From Nocardioides piscis (lineage in GTDB: Bacteria > Actinomycetota > Actinomycetes > Propionibacteriales > Nocardioidaceae), in assembly GCF_011300215.1 (NCBI RefSeq), contig NZ_CP049866.1, positions 3,349,001-3,413,000 of the forward strand: 64,000 nucleotides of DNA. Reading direction: 5' to 3'. The translations under genes and the position numbers were made by a program. The notes beneath the pieces are model-generated. The model saw only the letters and a program-made list of their open reading frames with translations. It ran no database searches and was not told the origin of the DNA. Below, piece after piece: positions 7,508 through 15,080 of this stretch (position 1 is its first letter; the number at the start of each line of letters is the position of its first letter).

Positions 7508-8887
7508 TCATCGGTGAACAATGTCGATCCTTCCCGCCGAGGCGTCCAGCTCCACCACGTCTCCGTCTCGAAGGAGCTTGGTTCCGAAGCGTGTTCCGAT
7601 GAGCGCGGGCAGTCTCATCTCGCGGGCAATGATGCTGGCGTGCCCCGTCAGCCCTCCTTCATCGGTCACCAGGCCGGCACAGCGGTTGAGCAACGGGACG
7701 AAGTCCGGCGTCGTCTGCGGCGTCACGAGGATCGTGTCATCGCCGATCAGGTCTCGCTTGGCCTCCAAGGAGTCGGTCCATGAAATGTTGAGCACCACGC
7801 CACGGACCCGCCCAGGAAAGCCGGTGGCACCGGTCAGGACCCGTGAACCAAGCATCGTCTCCATCGAGAGCCTCTCGCCCCGTCTGGCCACATCGGTCCC
7901 GTTGTAGAAGAGCTCCATGAAACCGTCGGTGCATTCCAGGACGTAGCTGGAGCGATCACCTCGGGTGGGTCGGCCCTCGAAAACCTCCTCGGCGACGAGG
8001 CCGTCCTCGACCATGCCCAGCCTGGCCCGTGCCTGTTCCATCAGGTACCAGACCTTCATCCAGCACTGACGGGTCATGAAGCGGTAGTACGACAGGTCCC
8101 TGACCACCGCTGCTCGCGCGCACAGCTCATCCTGTCCGGCCAACACGGATGGCATCGGGTTGAGGATCCCCGACGCGGCGGCTCGTAGCCTGTCGGCCTG
8201 CATCCCGACGGTCTCCAGGTCCTCTTGATCGACGTGGAGCCGGTGTTGGAGGTCGGACACGCTTGTCGGTTGCTTGGAGTCCCCAGCGGTGAGGTAGGTC
8301 CAGGTGGCGTGGTGCGCCAACAGACGATCTCGCTGGTCCCCGGCCGCCGCGGCCAACACGTTGTCGTGCCACTCCAAGCGCTCGCGCAGGACCTGCGGCA
8401 GCCGGCGCGGACGCAGCAGCCAGTCCAACACCTCTTGACGTGCCTCCGGCAGGAGCTCGAGCTCGTCAAGCCCCTGCATGAGCGCGGCGTCAACCACCGC
8501 CGTCAAGTGGGGTTGACTGCACAGGTGGAGGCTGATGGCTCGGTGGAAGAGCGTCTCCAGCGTGTGAAGACCCGCCAGCGAGGTTTCCCCATCCGGCTCC
8601 CAGGGGAGCTTCTCCAGTTCCGACGAGAGATCCTCGATCAGGGCGAAATAGGCGCTCAGGCGAGCCGCATCGGCATAGAACTCGCGCGCGGCCGCGGCCA
8701 TGCGCGACACCTCTCCTTGTGGAATCCAGAAGCCGAATCCGTCTTCGTCGCAGGATGCGAGCCACTGCCGCTCCTGATCACCGAGGATGGCCCGTACTTC
8801 GCCAGAGACGTAGACGTCGTGGAGCAGGTGGTGGCACCAGTAGTAGTCGAGCACAGGCGACTCCCACTGCAAGAGCAGCTCATCCAT
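7508..8887 (-). CDS. Phosphohistidine-domain half of a split PEP-synthase-like phosphotransferase
   Basis: The 459-residue product ends with a PEP-utilizing mobile (swivelling) domain. The signature DEGGLTGHASIIARE places the catalytic His near residue 416, followed by LPALIGT and RDGDVVELDA. The preceding 370 residues are mostly helical and not recognised; by analogy with rifampin phosphotransferase they may bind the acceptor. The PEP/pyruvate-binding TIM barrel of PpsA/PPDK is absent. The ATP-binding half is encoded at 10697-11437. The ATG overlaps the end of the asparagine-synthetase gene by 8 bases, implying coupled translation. It may carry phosphate from ATP to a small-molecule acceptor; the acceptor is unknown. 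Confidence 0.8.
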   Translation of the reverse strand: MDELLLQWESPVLDYYWCHHLLHDVYVSGEVRAILGDQERQWLASCDEDGFGFWIPQGEVSRMAAAAREFYADAARLSAYFALIEDLSSELEKLPWEPDGETSLAGLHTLETLFHRAISLHLCSQPHLTAVVDAALMQGLDELELLPEARQEVLDWLLRPRRLPQVLRERLEWHDNVLAAAAGDQRDRLLAHHATWTYLTAGDSKQPTSVSDLQHRLHVDQEDLETVGMQADRLRAAASGILNPMPSVLAGQDELCARAAVVRDLSYYRFMTRQCWMKVWYLMEQARARLGMVEDGLVAEEVFEGRPTRGDRSSYVLECTDGFMELFYNGTDVARRGERLSMETMLGSRVLTGATGFPGRVRGVVLNISWTDSLEAKRDLIGDDTILVTPQTTPDFVPLLNRCAGLVTDEGGLTGHASIIAREMRLPALIGTRFGTKLLRDGDVVELDASAGRIDIVHR

Positions 8888-10679
8888 GGAACACCTCTCC
8901 GAACCGCCAGGTGCTCAGCACTTGGAGGCGCGCCTCGTCCAGATTGCCGTAGAAGGACCCTTCGACCCCGGGATCCACCAGGCGTTTGAGCTCCTCGGGC
9001 AGATAGAGCGCCTGCACGAGCGGGTGTTCGCGCATCTGTGGCAGATGCTCCTCGAAGAGGGCGAGCAGCTCGGCGCCTCCCGACGTCGTCTTCGGCAAGG
9101 GCTGCTTGCGCCGGTGGACGATCTCGGACGGAAGACACCCACCCAGTGCGTCCTTGAGGAGCGCCTTGCCGGACGGCTCGTCGCCGGGAAGGTGTTGCGC
9201 GGACGGGATCCGGAAGGCCTCCTCAGCCAGCTCGCGATCCAGGAACGGCACTCGCACTTCGACGCCGCTCCTCATCGACATGAGATCCTCGAACTCAAGG
9301 ATCGCGCCGAGGCAGGTGCGCACCAAGAATGCCGAGACCTTCCGGCGTGTGTCATTGCCACTCCCTTGATCGTCGACGGTTTGGAAGACTTCGCGCGCGA
9401 GATCGTCCAGACGCGCCTCGTGCGCCGGATCCAGCACACCCGACAGCGGAGACTCGTGCCACCGAGTGCGGAAGTAGTCCAGATATGAATCGGCTTCGTG
9501 GGGCCGGTGATAGATCTGCGAGAACCAGCTCCAGATCTGGGGGTAGTACCCGTACCAGAACTCATCCGCTCCCTGACCGTTGAGCACCACCCGGACCCCT
9601 GTGCGCGAGACCTGGGAATAGATGTGGTCCCAGACGCGGACCCGGTCGTCGTAGAGCGGACTCGCCAGGGTTCGAACACATGCGTCGATCTGCTCCAGGG
9701 TCCACGGAGGCGGGGACGGGAGGATCTCGTGCCGCCCACTCGTCGACAGCAGCCGCTGTGCCAGCAACGCGGCCCACCTGCCGTCCTCGTCGAACTCGAG
9801 GCTGTTGGGACCGAAGTCGAGAGTGAAAGCGACCAGGTCACCCCCTTGGGCTGCGGCCGTCGCCAGGATGAGAGATGAGTCCAGCCCGCCGGACAGAGCG
9901 AAGCCCAAGGACGCATCGGAGACCGTGTGCTCACGGACGACGCGGGCGAAGGTCTCCGACAGGTCGATCGGGTCGCGGGGGGCGTTCGCCGCTTCCAGGA
10001 GATCGTAGTAGGGGGTCTCGCTCAAGATTCCCTCGTGCCACGTGGCGACGGTTCCCGGCGCCAGGGCCTGCACCTGACGGAAAGCCGTGCGGGTGGGGTC
10101 GAAGCCGATGAAGGGGTCGAGGAGACTCTTGCGGGCGAGATAGTCGATGTCCACGTCTGCAGTCAGCGACGGGATCAGGTCAAGGAGTGCTGCCACCTCG
10201 CTGGCGAAGGCCAGCTCGCCGCCACTGCAGTGGACGAACAGTGGCTTGATCCCGAATCGGTCGCGCGCCAGCCACAGCCTTTGCTGGACATGGTCATATG
10301 CCGCGATGGCGAACATCCCGTCGAACCGCTTCACGGCTGCAAGGAACCCGAAGACACTGATCGCCTCGGCAACCACCTCGGCGTCACCCGTGGTGATGAA
10401 GGTGCTCCCTCGCCCCGAGAGCTCCTCGCGCACCCGGTCGGCGTTGTAGATCTCGCCGTTGAACAGGACCGTGCAGGTCCCCCGCGACAACGGTTGGTCC
10501 GCCGCGGGAGAAAGGTCCTGGATGGCCAGCCGCGCGAACCCCAACAGCACACGCCGGTCACCGAGCCGTACGTCGATCTGCCTGAGGGCGTCCGGCCCCC
10601 GATGCTCCATCCCTGACAGGGCATTGGCAAACATCTCCCGGTCGGGAGAGGACCCGATCGAGCCGAGAATTCCGCACAT
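8880..10679 (-). CDS. asnB: Asparagine synthetase (glutamine-hydrolysing)-like amidotransferase
   Basis: The 599-residue product is a full-length class II glutamine amidotransferase of the AsnB family. The N-terminal nucleophile is Cys2 (MCGILGSIG), HRGPDA and LFNGEIYN line the glutaminase site, and the synthetase domain carries the pyrophosphate loop SGGLDSSL near residue 263. The usual GEGADE motif reads GQGADEFWYG here, and the Asp-recognition region reads SMRSGVEVRVPFLD. Inside a biosynthetic cluster, AsnB homologues often amidate or cyclise products rather than make asparagine. It sits between the two halves of the split phosphotransferase. The symbol refers to the family only. Confidence 0.88.
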   Translation of the reverse strand: MCGILGSIGSSPDREMFANALSGMEHRGPDALRQIDVRLGDRRVLLGFARLAIQDLSPAADQPLSRGTCTVLFNGEIYNADRVREELSGRGSTFITTGDAEVVAEAISVFGFLAAVKRFDGMFAIAAYDHVQQRLWLARDRFGIKPLFVHCSGGELAFASEVAALLDLIPSLTADVDIDYLARKSLLDPFIGFDPTRTAFRQVQALAPGTVATWHEGILSETPYYDLLEAANAPRDPIDLSETFARVVREHTVSDASLGFALSGGLDSSLILATAAAQGGDLVAFTLDFGPNSLEFDEDGRWAALLAQRLLSTSGRHEILPSPPPWTLEQIDACVRTLASPLYDDRVRVWDHIYSQVSRTGVRVVLNGQGADEFWYGYYPQIWSWFSQIYHRPHEADSYLDYFRTRWHESPLSGVLDPAHEARLDDLAREVFQTVDDQGSGNDTRRKVSAFLVRTCLGAILEFEDLMSMRSGVEVRVPFLDRELAEEAFRIPSAQHLPGDEPSGKALLKDALGGCLPSEIVHRRKQPLPKTTSGGAELLALFEEHLPQMREHPLVQALYLPEELKRLVDPGVEGSFYGNLDEARLQVLSTWRFGEVFHG

Positions 10680-10696
10680 GGTGAGTCACCATCCAA

Positions 10697-11437
10697 TCAA
10701 GAAGTCGAACCGGTCAGCGGCCTTGCCTGCAGCAAGTAGAGGTCGTTCTTCGCGTAGGCGAACTCCACGTCGATCTCGCACCCCATGCGGGTCCGCAGCG
10801 CTCGCACCAGGGCGTCGATCTCAGCGATCTCCCCCGCCGTCATCTTCATCGCCGACTGCTCCAAGAGGGGAACCGGTTCGCGCACGGGTCGAACTGGTCC
10901 AGCGACAAGCCGATGAGACTGATGAGCGACCTGATAGGTCAGAGTGTTGCCTTTGGCATCCAGCTCGATCTGGTCGCCGTGGGACTGACCACCGACCAAG
11001 GTCTCGCCCAGCCCGTGGACGACCTCGATCAAGGTGCCCGAGTCCGGCCGGAGCGGATGACGCGAGAAAGCGACCCCAGCGATTCGCGCACTGAGCATGC
11101 GCTGGACGATCACGTCCATCGAGATCTGGGTGCTGCTCAACCCGACTTGGTCCAGATAGACCTTGCACCTCTCGGTGTGCGCCGATGCCCGGACCGCCGT
11201 GACCGCATCCGTGACCTCACTGCGCGGAACACAGAGCCGGGACTCGAATATCCCCGCGAAGCTGTTCAACGCCCCGTCCTCGCAATTGGCTGAGCTGCGG
11301 ACTGCGAAGAGGTCGCCGTCCAAACCCGTCAAGGCAGCGACGTCACACGGTTCACCCTCCGGGATCAGGATCCACGGCGGCACGGCGACTCCGATCCCGA
11401 AGCTCTCGATCAGTCGCAGGTTGGCCCACTTGCTCAC
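10697..11437 (-). CDS. PPDK/PEP-synthase ATP-binding domain protein (other half of split phosphotransferase)
   Basis: The 246-residue product is a minimal PPDK_N domain, which in PpsA or rifampin phosphotransferase binds ATP and phosphorylates the swivelling histidine. Visible family segments are SKWANLRLIE at the start, VRSSANCEDGALNSFAGIFES, VQRMLSARIAGVAFSRHP, EVVHGLGETLVGG and the closing YLLQARPLT. The GTG at 11437 gives a GTGA overlap with the DUF1611 gene; longer upstream frames read through arginine-rich noise. It has no histidine or PEP domain, so it must work with the protein encoded at 7508-8887. Confidence 0.83.
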   Translation of the reverse strand: MSKWANLRLIESFGIGVAVPPWILIPEGEPCDVAALTGLDGDLFAVRSSANCEDGALNSFAGIFESRLCVPRSEVTDAVTAVRASAHTERCKVYLDQVGLSSTQISMDVIVQRMLSARIAGVAFSRHPLRPDSGTLIEVVHGLGETLVGGQSHGDQIELDAKGNTLTYQVAHQSHRLVAGPVRPVREPVPLLEQSAMKMTAGEIAEIDALVRALRTRMGCEIDVEFAYAKNDLYLLQARPLTGSTS

Positions 11438-12441
11438 ACGCCCTCTCCCATGCGGGCAAGGATCGCGTCCGCGATCAGTTCGGCAGATCCTTCGTACACC
11501 GGATCCACGACGACGAGCCCCGTCGCCTGGGAGAGGCGTGCCTTCTCCTCGTAGTACCGCTCCGGGGTCGAGCGAGAGGAGTCGAGGCTGACAGCGACGC
11601 AGGAGGACTTGACGCCCAGGGCCGCCCCGAGGGCCGCGTAGCCTTCCAGCGCCTGTTGCACGGACGGGATCCTTTGCCTGAACCCGAGGTGATGATCCTG
11701 CCCGATTCGCGCGCACAGGACGAACGCCTGTGGCGCAACGGTGTGGAAGAGGGATGCGGTGAGACCTGAATAGCTCGGATGGAAGATGGAGCCCTGTCCC
11801 TCGACCAGGACGATCCGCCCCTCTCGGTCCACCTCCGAGAGCATCTGTTCGATGTGCCCTGGCACGAAGTCCACAGGGATCGAGTCGAGCACCCGGCCCT
11901 CGCCTGCCAGAATCATGCCGGTCTGCCCGGTGGCGACCCAGGCGACGTCAACTGAACGCCGGCTCATCTCCTCATGCACAGCGACCGTGGCGGTCATCTT
12001 TCCCATCGCATGCGACGTACCGACCGTGAGGACCCGGAAGGAGTCGAACTCCATCCCCTGCGCGATAGGGCGAGAGGTGGCGTGCAGGTGGCGGAGGTTG
12101 AGGGTGCCGGGCAGGTCGAGCGGCTCGTGCAGCCCGTTGACCAGACGGATACCGGGCCGCATCGCTGCAGCAAGGTCGGCGCGCTGGGACTCCGTCAGGT
12201 CCCCTCCGATAGGGGCGAAGCCGATGACCAGGTCGAACTCGTCCAACCCTTGGTCCAGAGCGCTCACGACGGGGGCGCGACACATGCTTCCAGGGACGAT
12301 GTCGCTCAGCAGCGCCCCTGCGCTCTTGCTGTCCCACACGCTGTGCACTTGGTCGGGCAGGAACCGGGCGATGGCGTGAGCCGTCTTGGCCATGTCAGGG
12401 TCTTCCAGCGTGCCGCCGGTGTAGATCACAATGGGTCTCAT
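11434..12441 (-). CDS. DUF1611 (DgcN-like) P-loop protein
   Basis: The 335-residue product fits the DUF1611 family: an N-terminal Rossmann-like domain ending near residue 130 and a C-terminal P-loop domain with GTSHAMGKMT at 141-150, where the family usually shows GTDCxxGKMT. Some members (DgcN) N-acylate D-glutamate, and the family often neighbours racemases and other D-amino-acid enzymes. Here it lies 30 bases downstream of a D-threonine-aldolase-like PLP enzyme. A GGAGGAAG sequence precedes the ATG. A role in N-acylating or ligating an unusual amino acid is inferred. Confidence 0.75.
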   Translation of the reverse strand: MRPIVIYTGGTLEDPDMAKTAHAIARFLPDQVHSVWDSKSAGALLSDIVPGSMCRAPVVSALDQGLDEFDLVIGFAPIGGDLTESQRADLAAAMRPGIRLVNGLHEPLDLPGTLNLRHLHATSRPIAQGMEFDSFRVLTVGTSHAMGKMTATVAVHEEMSRRSVDVAWVATGQTGMILAGEGRVLDSIPVDFVPGHIEQMLSEVDREGRIVLVEGQGSIFHPSYSGLTASLFHTVAPQAFVLCARIGQDHHLGFRQRIPSVQQALEGYAALGAALGVKSSCVAVSLDSSRSTPERYYEEKARLSQATGLVVVDPVYEGSAELIADAILARMGEGV

Positions 12442-12471
12442 AGAACTTCTTCCTCCGCCTTCGTCTCTATC

Positions 12472-13710
12472 TCAAAACCGTGTGGTGACGCGTCCGACGA
12501 CGGTGTAGTCGTCATCGATCACAAGGAGCTCGCGCCACTTGTCGAATGCTGTGCACGGATGGGATACGGCACATCCGACCCACTCTCCGACTGCCGGGCC
12601 GGCATTCTCTTCGAATCTCAGATAAGAATGTTGATCACTGAGCTGGGTGATGCGCATTCCGTGTGCACTGCGGATCTCGCTGCCGTCTGCAGACCGGATG
12701 GTCACCGGTGTAGGCAGGTCTTGGTCATAGGGGGCATTTCGGCGACCGATGTCCAGGATCGCCAGGTTCGGTTCGGGGCGGGAGAGCACACGACCCCACA
12801 GCTCGAGGGCGGACTCGAGTCGCACCGGGCTCGACTCGGCCCCAACAGCAGTGACCCGCGCATACAGACCCTGATCGTGAGAGATGTAGCCCCCCGGCCT
12901 CAGCAACAAGATCCGCTCGGGACGGTCTGCGCGCAGGGCAACGAAATGCTCGGTCACGAGGTCGAAGAATGCGCCACCCATACTGATCATGGACGTGCCG
13001 GGCCGCAGCAGCTCAAGCCTTTCCAACCGTGTGGTCACCTGATCGACGAAATCGCAGAAGCTGTGCACGGCCCGCACCGTGTCCTGGGAGCGGTTCTCGC
13101 CCACGACACCGTCGTAGCCCGCCACGCCGGCCAGTGCGAGGTGCGAGGCTCGATCCACGGCCTCACCCACCAAGAGCGCCTGGTCGATGGTTCGGCAGCC
13201 TGCTCTGCCCGCCGTAGGCCCCAGTTCCACAAGAACCCGCACCCGACGTCGGGGTGGTGTGGAGCGCAGAACGTTCTCCAGCAGGTCGACTCCCTCCACC
13301 GAGTCCACGAAACAGCAGAACTCGTTTTCGGGATGACTGTTCAAGTCGTCGACCATCCATCTGATCGTCGCCGTATCGACCAGCTGATTTGCCAGGAGCA
13401 ACCGCTTCACGCCGAAAGAACGAACGATTCGAAGTTGTGCCCCATTGGCCACCGACATCCCCCAGGCGCCCGCACCCAACTGGCGCCGCACCAGTTCGCC
13501 GGACATCGTCGTCTTGGCATGAGGAGCGATCAGGACCCCATGCCTGTCGGCGAATTCAGCCATGTTCTCGATGTTGTTCTGCAACGCGGACTCGCGGAGC
13601 AACATGACTGGCGACATGACTTCGCCACCGAGCACGAAGCAGCGACTTGTCCCATCATCATGTCGCGAGCGGGCACCGGGTGACGGCGAAGGCGCGTGTT
13701 CGAGGTTCAT
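12472..13710 (-). CDS. Fold-type III PLP enzyme, D-threonine aldolase / D-serine dehydratase family
   Basis: The 412-residue product has an alanine-racemase-like N-terminal barrel with the PLP lysine in PHAKTTMSGELV (K66). The C-terminal metal site AVSHPCTAFDKW carries the His and Cys that bind zinc or manganese in D-serine dehydratases and D-threonine aldolases. Such enzymes cleave, dehydrate or epimerise D-beta-hydroxy amino acids. The ATG at 13710 begins one base after the MFS stop codon; a GTG at 13767 inside the MFS gene is less likely. Its presence suggests that the cluster makes or uses a D- or beta-hydroxy amino acid. Confidence 0.78.
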   Translation of the reverse strand: MNLEHAPSPSPGARSRHDDGTSRCFVLGGEVMSPVMLLRESALQNNIENMAEFADRHGVLIAPHAKTTMSGELVRRQLGAGAWGMSVANGAQLRIVRSFGVKRLLLANQLVDTATIRWMVDDLNSHPENEFCCFVDSVEGVDLLENVLRSTPPRRRVRVLVELGPTAGRAGCRTIDQALLVGEAVDRASHLALAGVAGYDGVVGENRSQDTVRAVHSFCDFVDQVTTRLERLELLRPGTSMISMGGAFFDLVTEHFVALRADRPERILLLRPGGYISHDQGLYARVTAVGAESSPVRLESALELWGRVLSRPEPNLAILDIGRRNAPYDQDLPTPVTIRSADGSEIRSAHGMRITQLSDQHSYLRFEENAGPAVGEWVGCAVSHPCTAFDKWRELLVIDDDYTVVGRVTTRF

Positions 13711-13711
13711 G

Positions 13712-14980
13712 TCAGGCACTGGCACGGGTTTCTCCCTCGACAACAAGGACGAGCTCTGGCGATCCACTCGAGTCCTGTGCGCACTCAGACTCGCTCCGCA
13801 GCCGGCCCACGGCCCAGATCAGACCCTCGGCTGACACCAGGAACAGCAACCCCAGCAGTGCCCAGCCAGCGGTTTGAAGAGGCATGAAGACGGCCACCAG
13901 CAGAAGTGGACCGACGAGCTGCTGGAGGGAGACCCCGAGGCTGAAGGCGCCCAGGTAATGGCTCTGGCTCCTCGGGTCAGCCATGGTGTAGGACCATTCC
14001 CAGGCGAGGATTGCATGCAGGTTCTCGCCGATGGTCAGGACGACAACAGCACCGAGTGCCAGTGCTACAGCCGAGTACAGCCCCACCGTCTCCGAGGCCG
14101 CGAACAGGGCACAGGCCGTGACCAGCAGCGCGGCAGCAACTCGCATGGCCGTACCCCTTGCCGTCCGCTTCTCCAGCATCGCCGGGAGAAGGAGCTGCAG
14201 GACCACGGTGAGGACCGTGTTCACCGCCAGCAGGACCGGAAGACTGGTCTTCGGCAGGTCGGTGGAGGTGATCAGCCAGATCGGTAGCAGAGTGATGGCC
14301 AGCGTGTCGTAGAGAGTGAAGACACCGCTGCAGAACGTGAAGATCATGTAGTCGCGGTTGCGCAGCGGCGAGGACCCACGCGGCCGCTCATGCACTGGCC
14401 CATCGCTGGCCGGCGCCGGCCGGGTCGGGACTGCTCCCCTGGTCGCCCGATAGACCGCGCCAGCCAGCAAGACGTAGGTGAGGCCGTCCATCAGGTATGC
14501 GGCCCGGTAGACGGCGGCTGACTCGGTGACTATCACCAGGCCCGCCAGCAGGATCCCCCCAGTGAGGCCGACGTTGCGAACCGCCCGAACCCGCGACAGC
14601 ACCCGCACTCGGCGACTCTCGTCCGTCACACCCGCGACGATGATCTGGAAGAGAGGTGAGGACGCCCTGTCCGCTGCGACGAGGAGACACGTCAGCGTGG
14701 CGTACTGCCACACGTCCTCGACCAGTGCGTAGGCCGCGTAGCCGCCCGCCCGGACCAGCGCGAGAAAAAAGTACGTACGGACCGGACCGACCCGGTCAGC
14801 AAGTCGCCCAACGGGCATCGGAGTGAGCAAGCCACAAGCTGCGGCCACCGTGAGGACCAATGCGACGGTGGTGGGCTCGAAATGGCGAAGGCTGAGAAAA
14901 TAGACCGGGGCAGACGCCATGAACAGCCCCGATCCAAGAGAATCGATTGCTGCACCGCCCAGAAGTGTCTTTTCCCGCAT
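13712..14980 (-). CDS. MFS transporter of the accessory cluster
   Basis: The 422-residue product has about twelve hydrophobic segments and a central charged loop near residues 190-215. Between the second and third helices it has the major-facilitator motif A region (PMPVGRLADRVGP), typical of drug:H+ antiporters. A GGGGGG run sits four bases before the ATG. It lies between the first ATP-grasp gene and the PLP enzyme in the same operon, so it is probably the exporter or self-resistance pump for the product. Confidence 0.83.
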   Translation of the reverse strand: MREKTLLGGAAIDSLGSGLFMASAPVYFLSLRHFEPTTVALVLTVAAACGLLTPMPVGRLADRVGPVRTYFFLALVRAGGYAAYALVEDVWQYATLTCLLVAADRASSPLFQIIVAGVTDESRRVRVLSRVRAVRNVGLTGGILLAGLVIVTESAAVYRAAYLMDGLTYVLLAGAVYRATRGAVPTRPAPASDGPVHERPRGSSPLRNRDYMIFTFCSGVFTLYDTLAITLLPIWLITSTDLPKTSLPVLLAVNTVLTVVLQLLLPAMLEKRTARGTAMRVAAALLVTACALFAASETVGLYSAVALALGAVVVLTIGENLHAILAWEWSYTMADPRSQSHYLGAFSLGVSLQQLVGPLLLVAVFMPLQTAGWALLGLLFLVSAEGLIWAVGRLRSESECAQDSSGSPELVLVVEGETRASA

Positions 14981-15080
14981 GTTCCCCCCGAATTGTGTGT
15001 CTGCGCACGCTTGTTTACTTCGTGTGTCTTCAGCCCATGCATCAGAGCAGCCAGCAGCGATGGCGGCGGCCCCGCGTCAA

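Noticed and set aside
7508..8887. Reading the phosphohistidine protein as PEP synthase or PPDK
   Set aside because: The ATP-binding domain is on another gene and the PEP/pyruvate-binding barrel is missing, so a role in making PEP is not supported.
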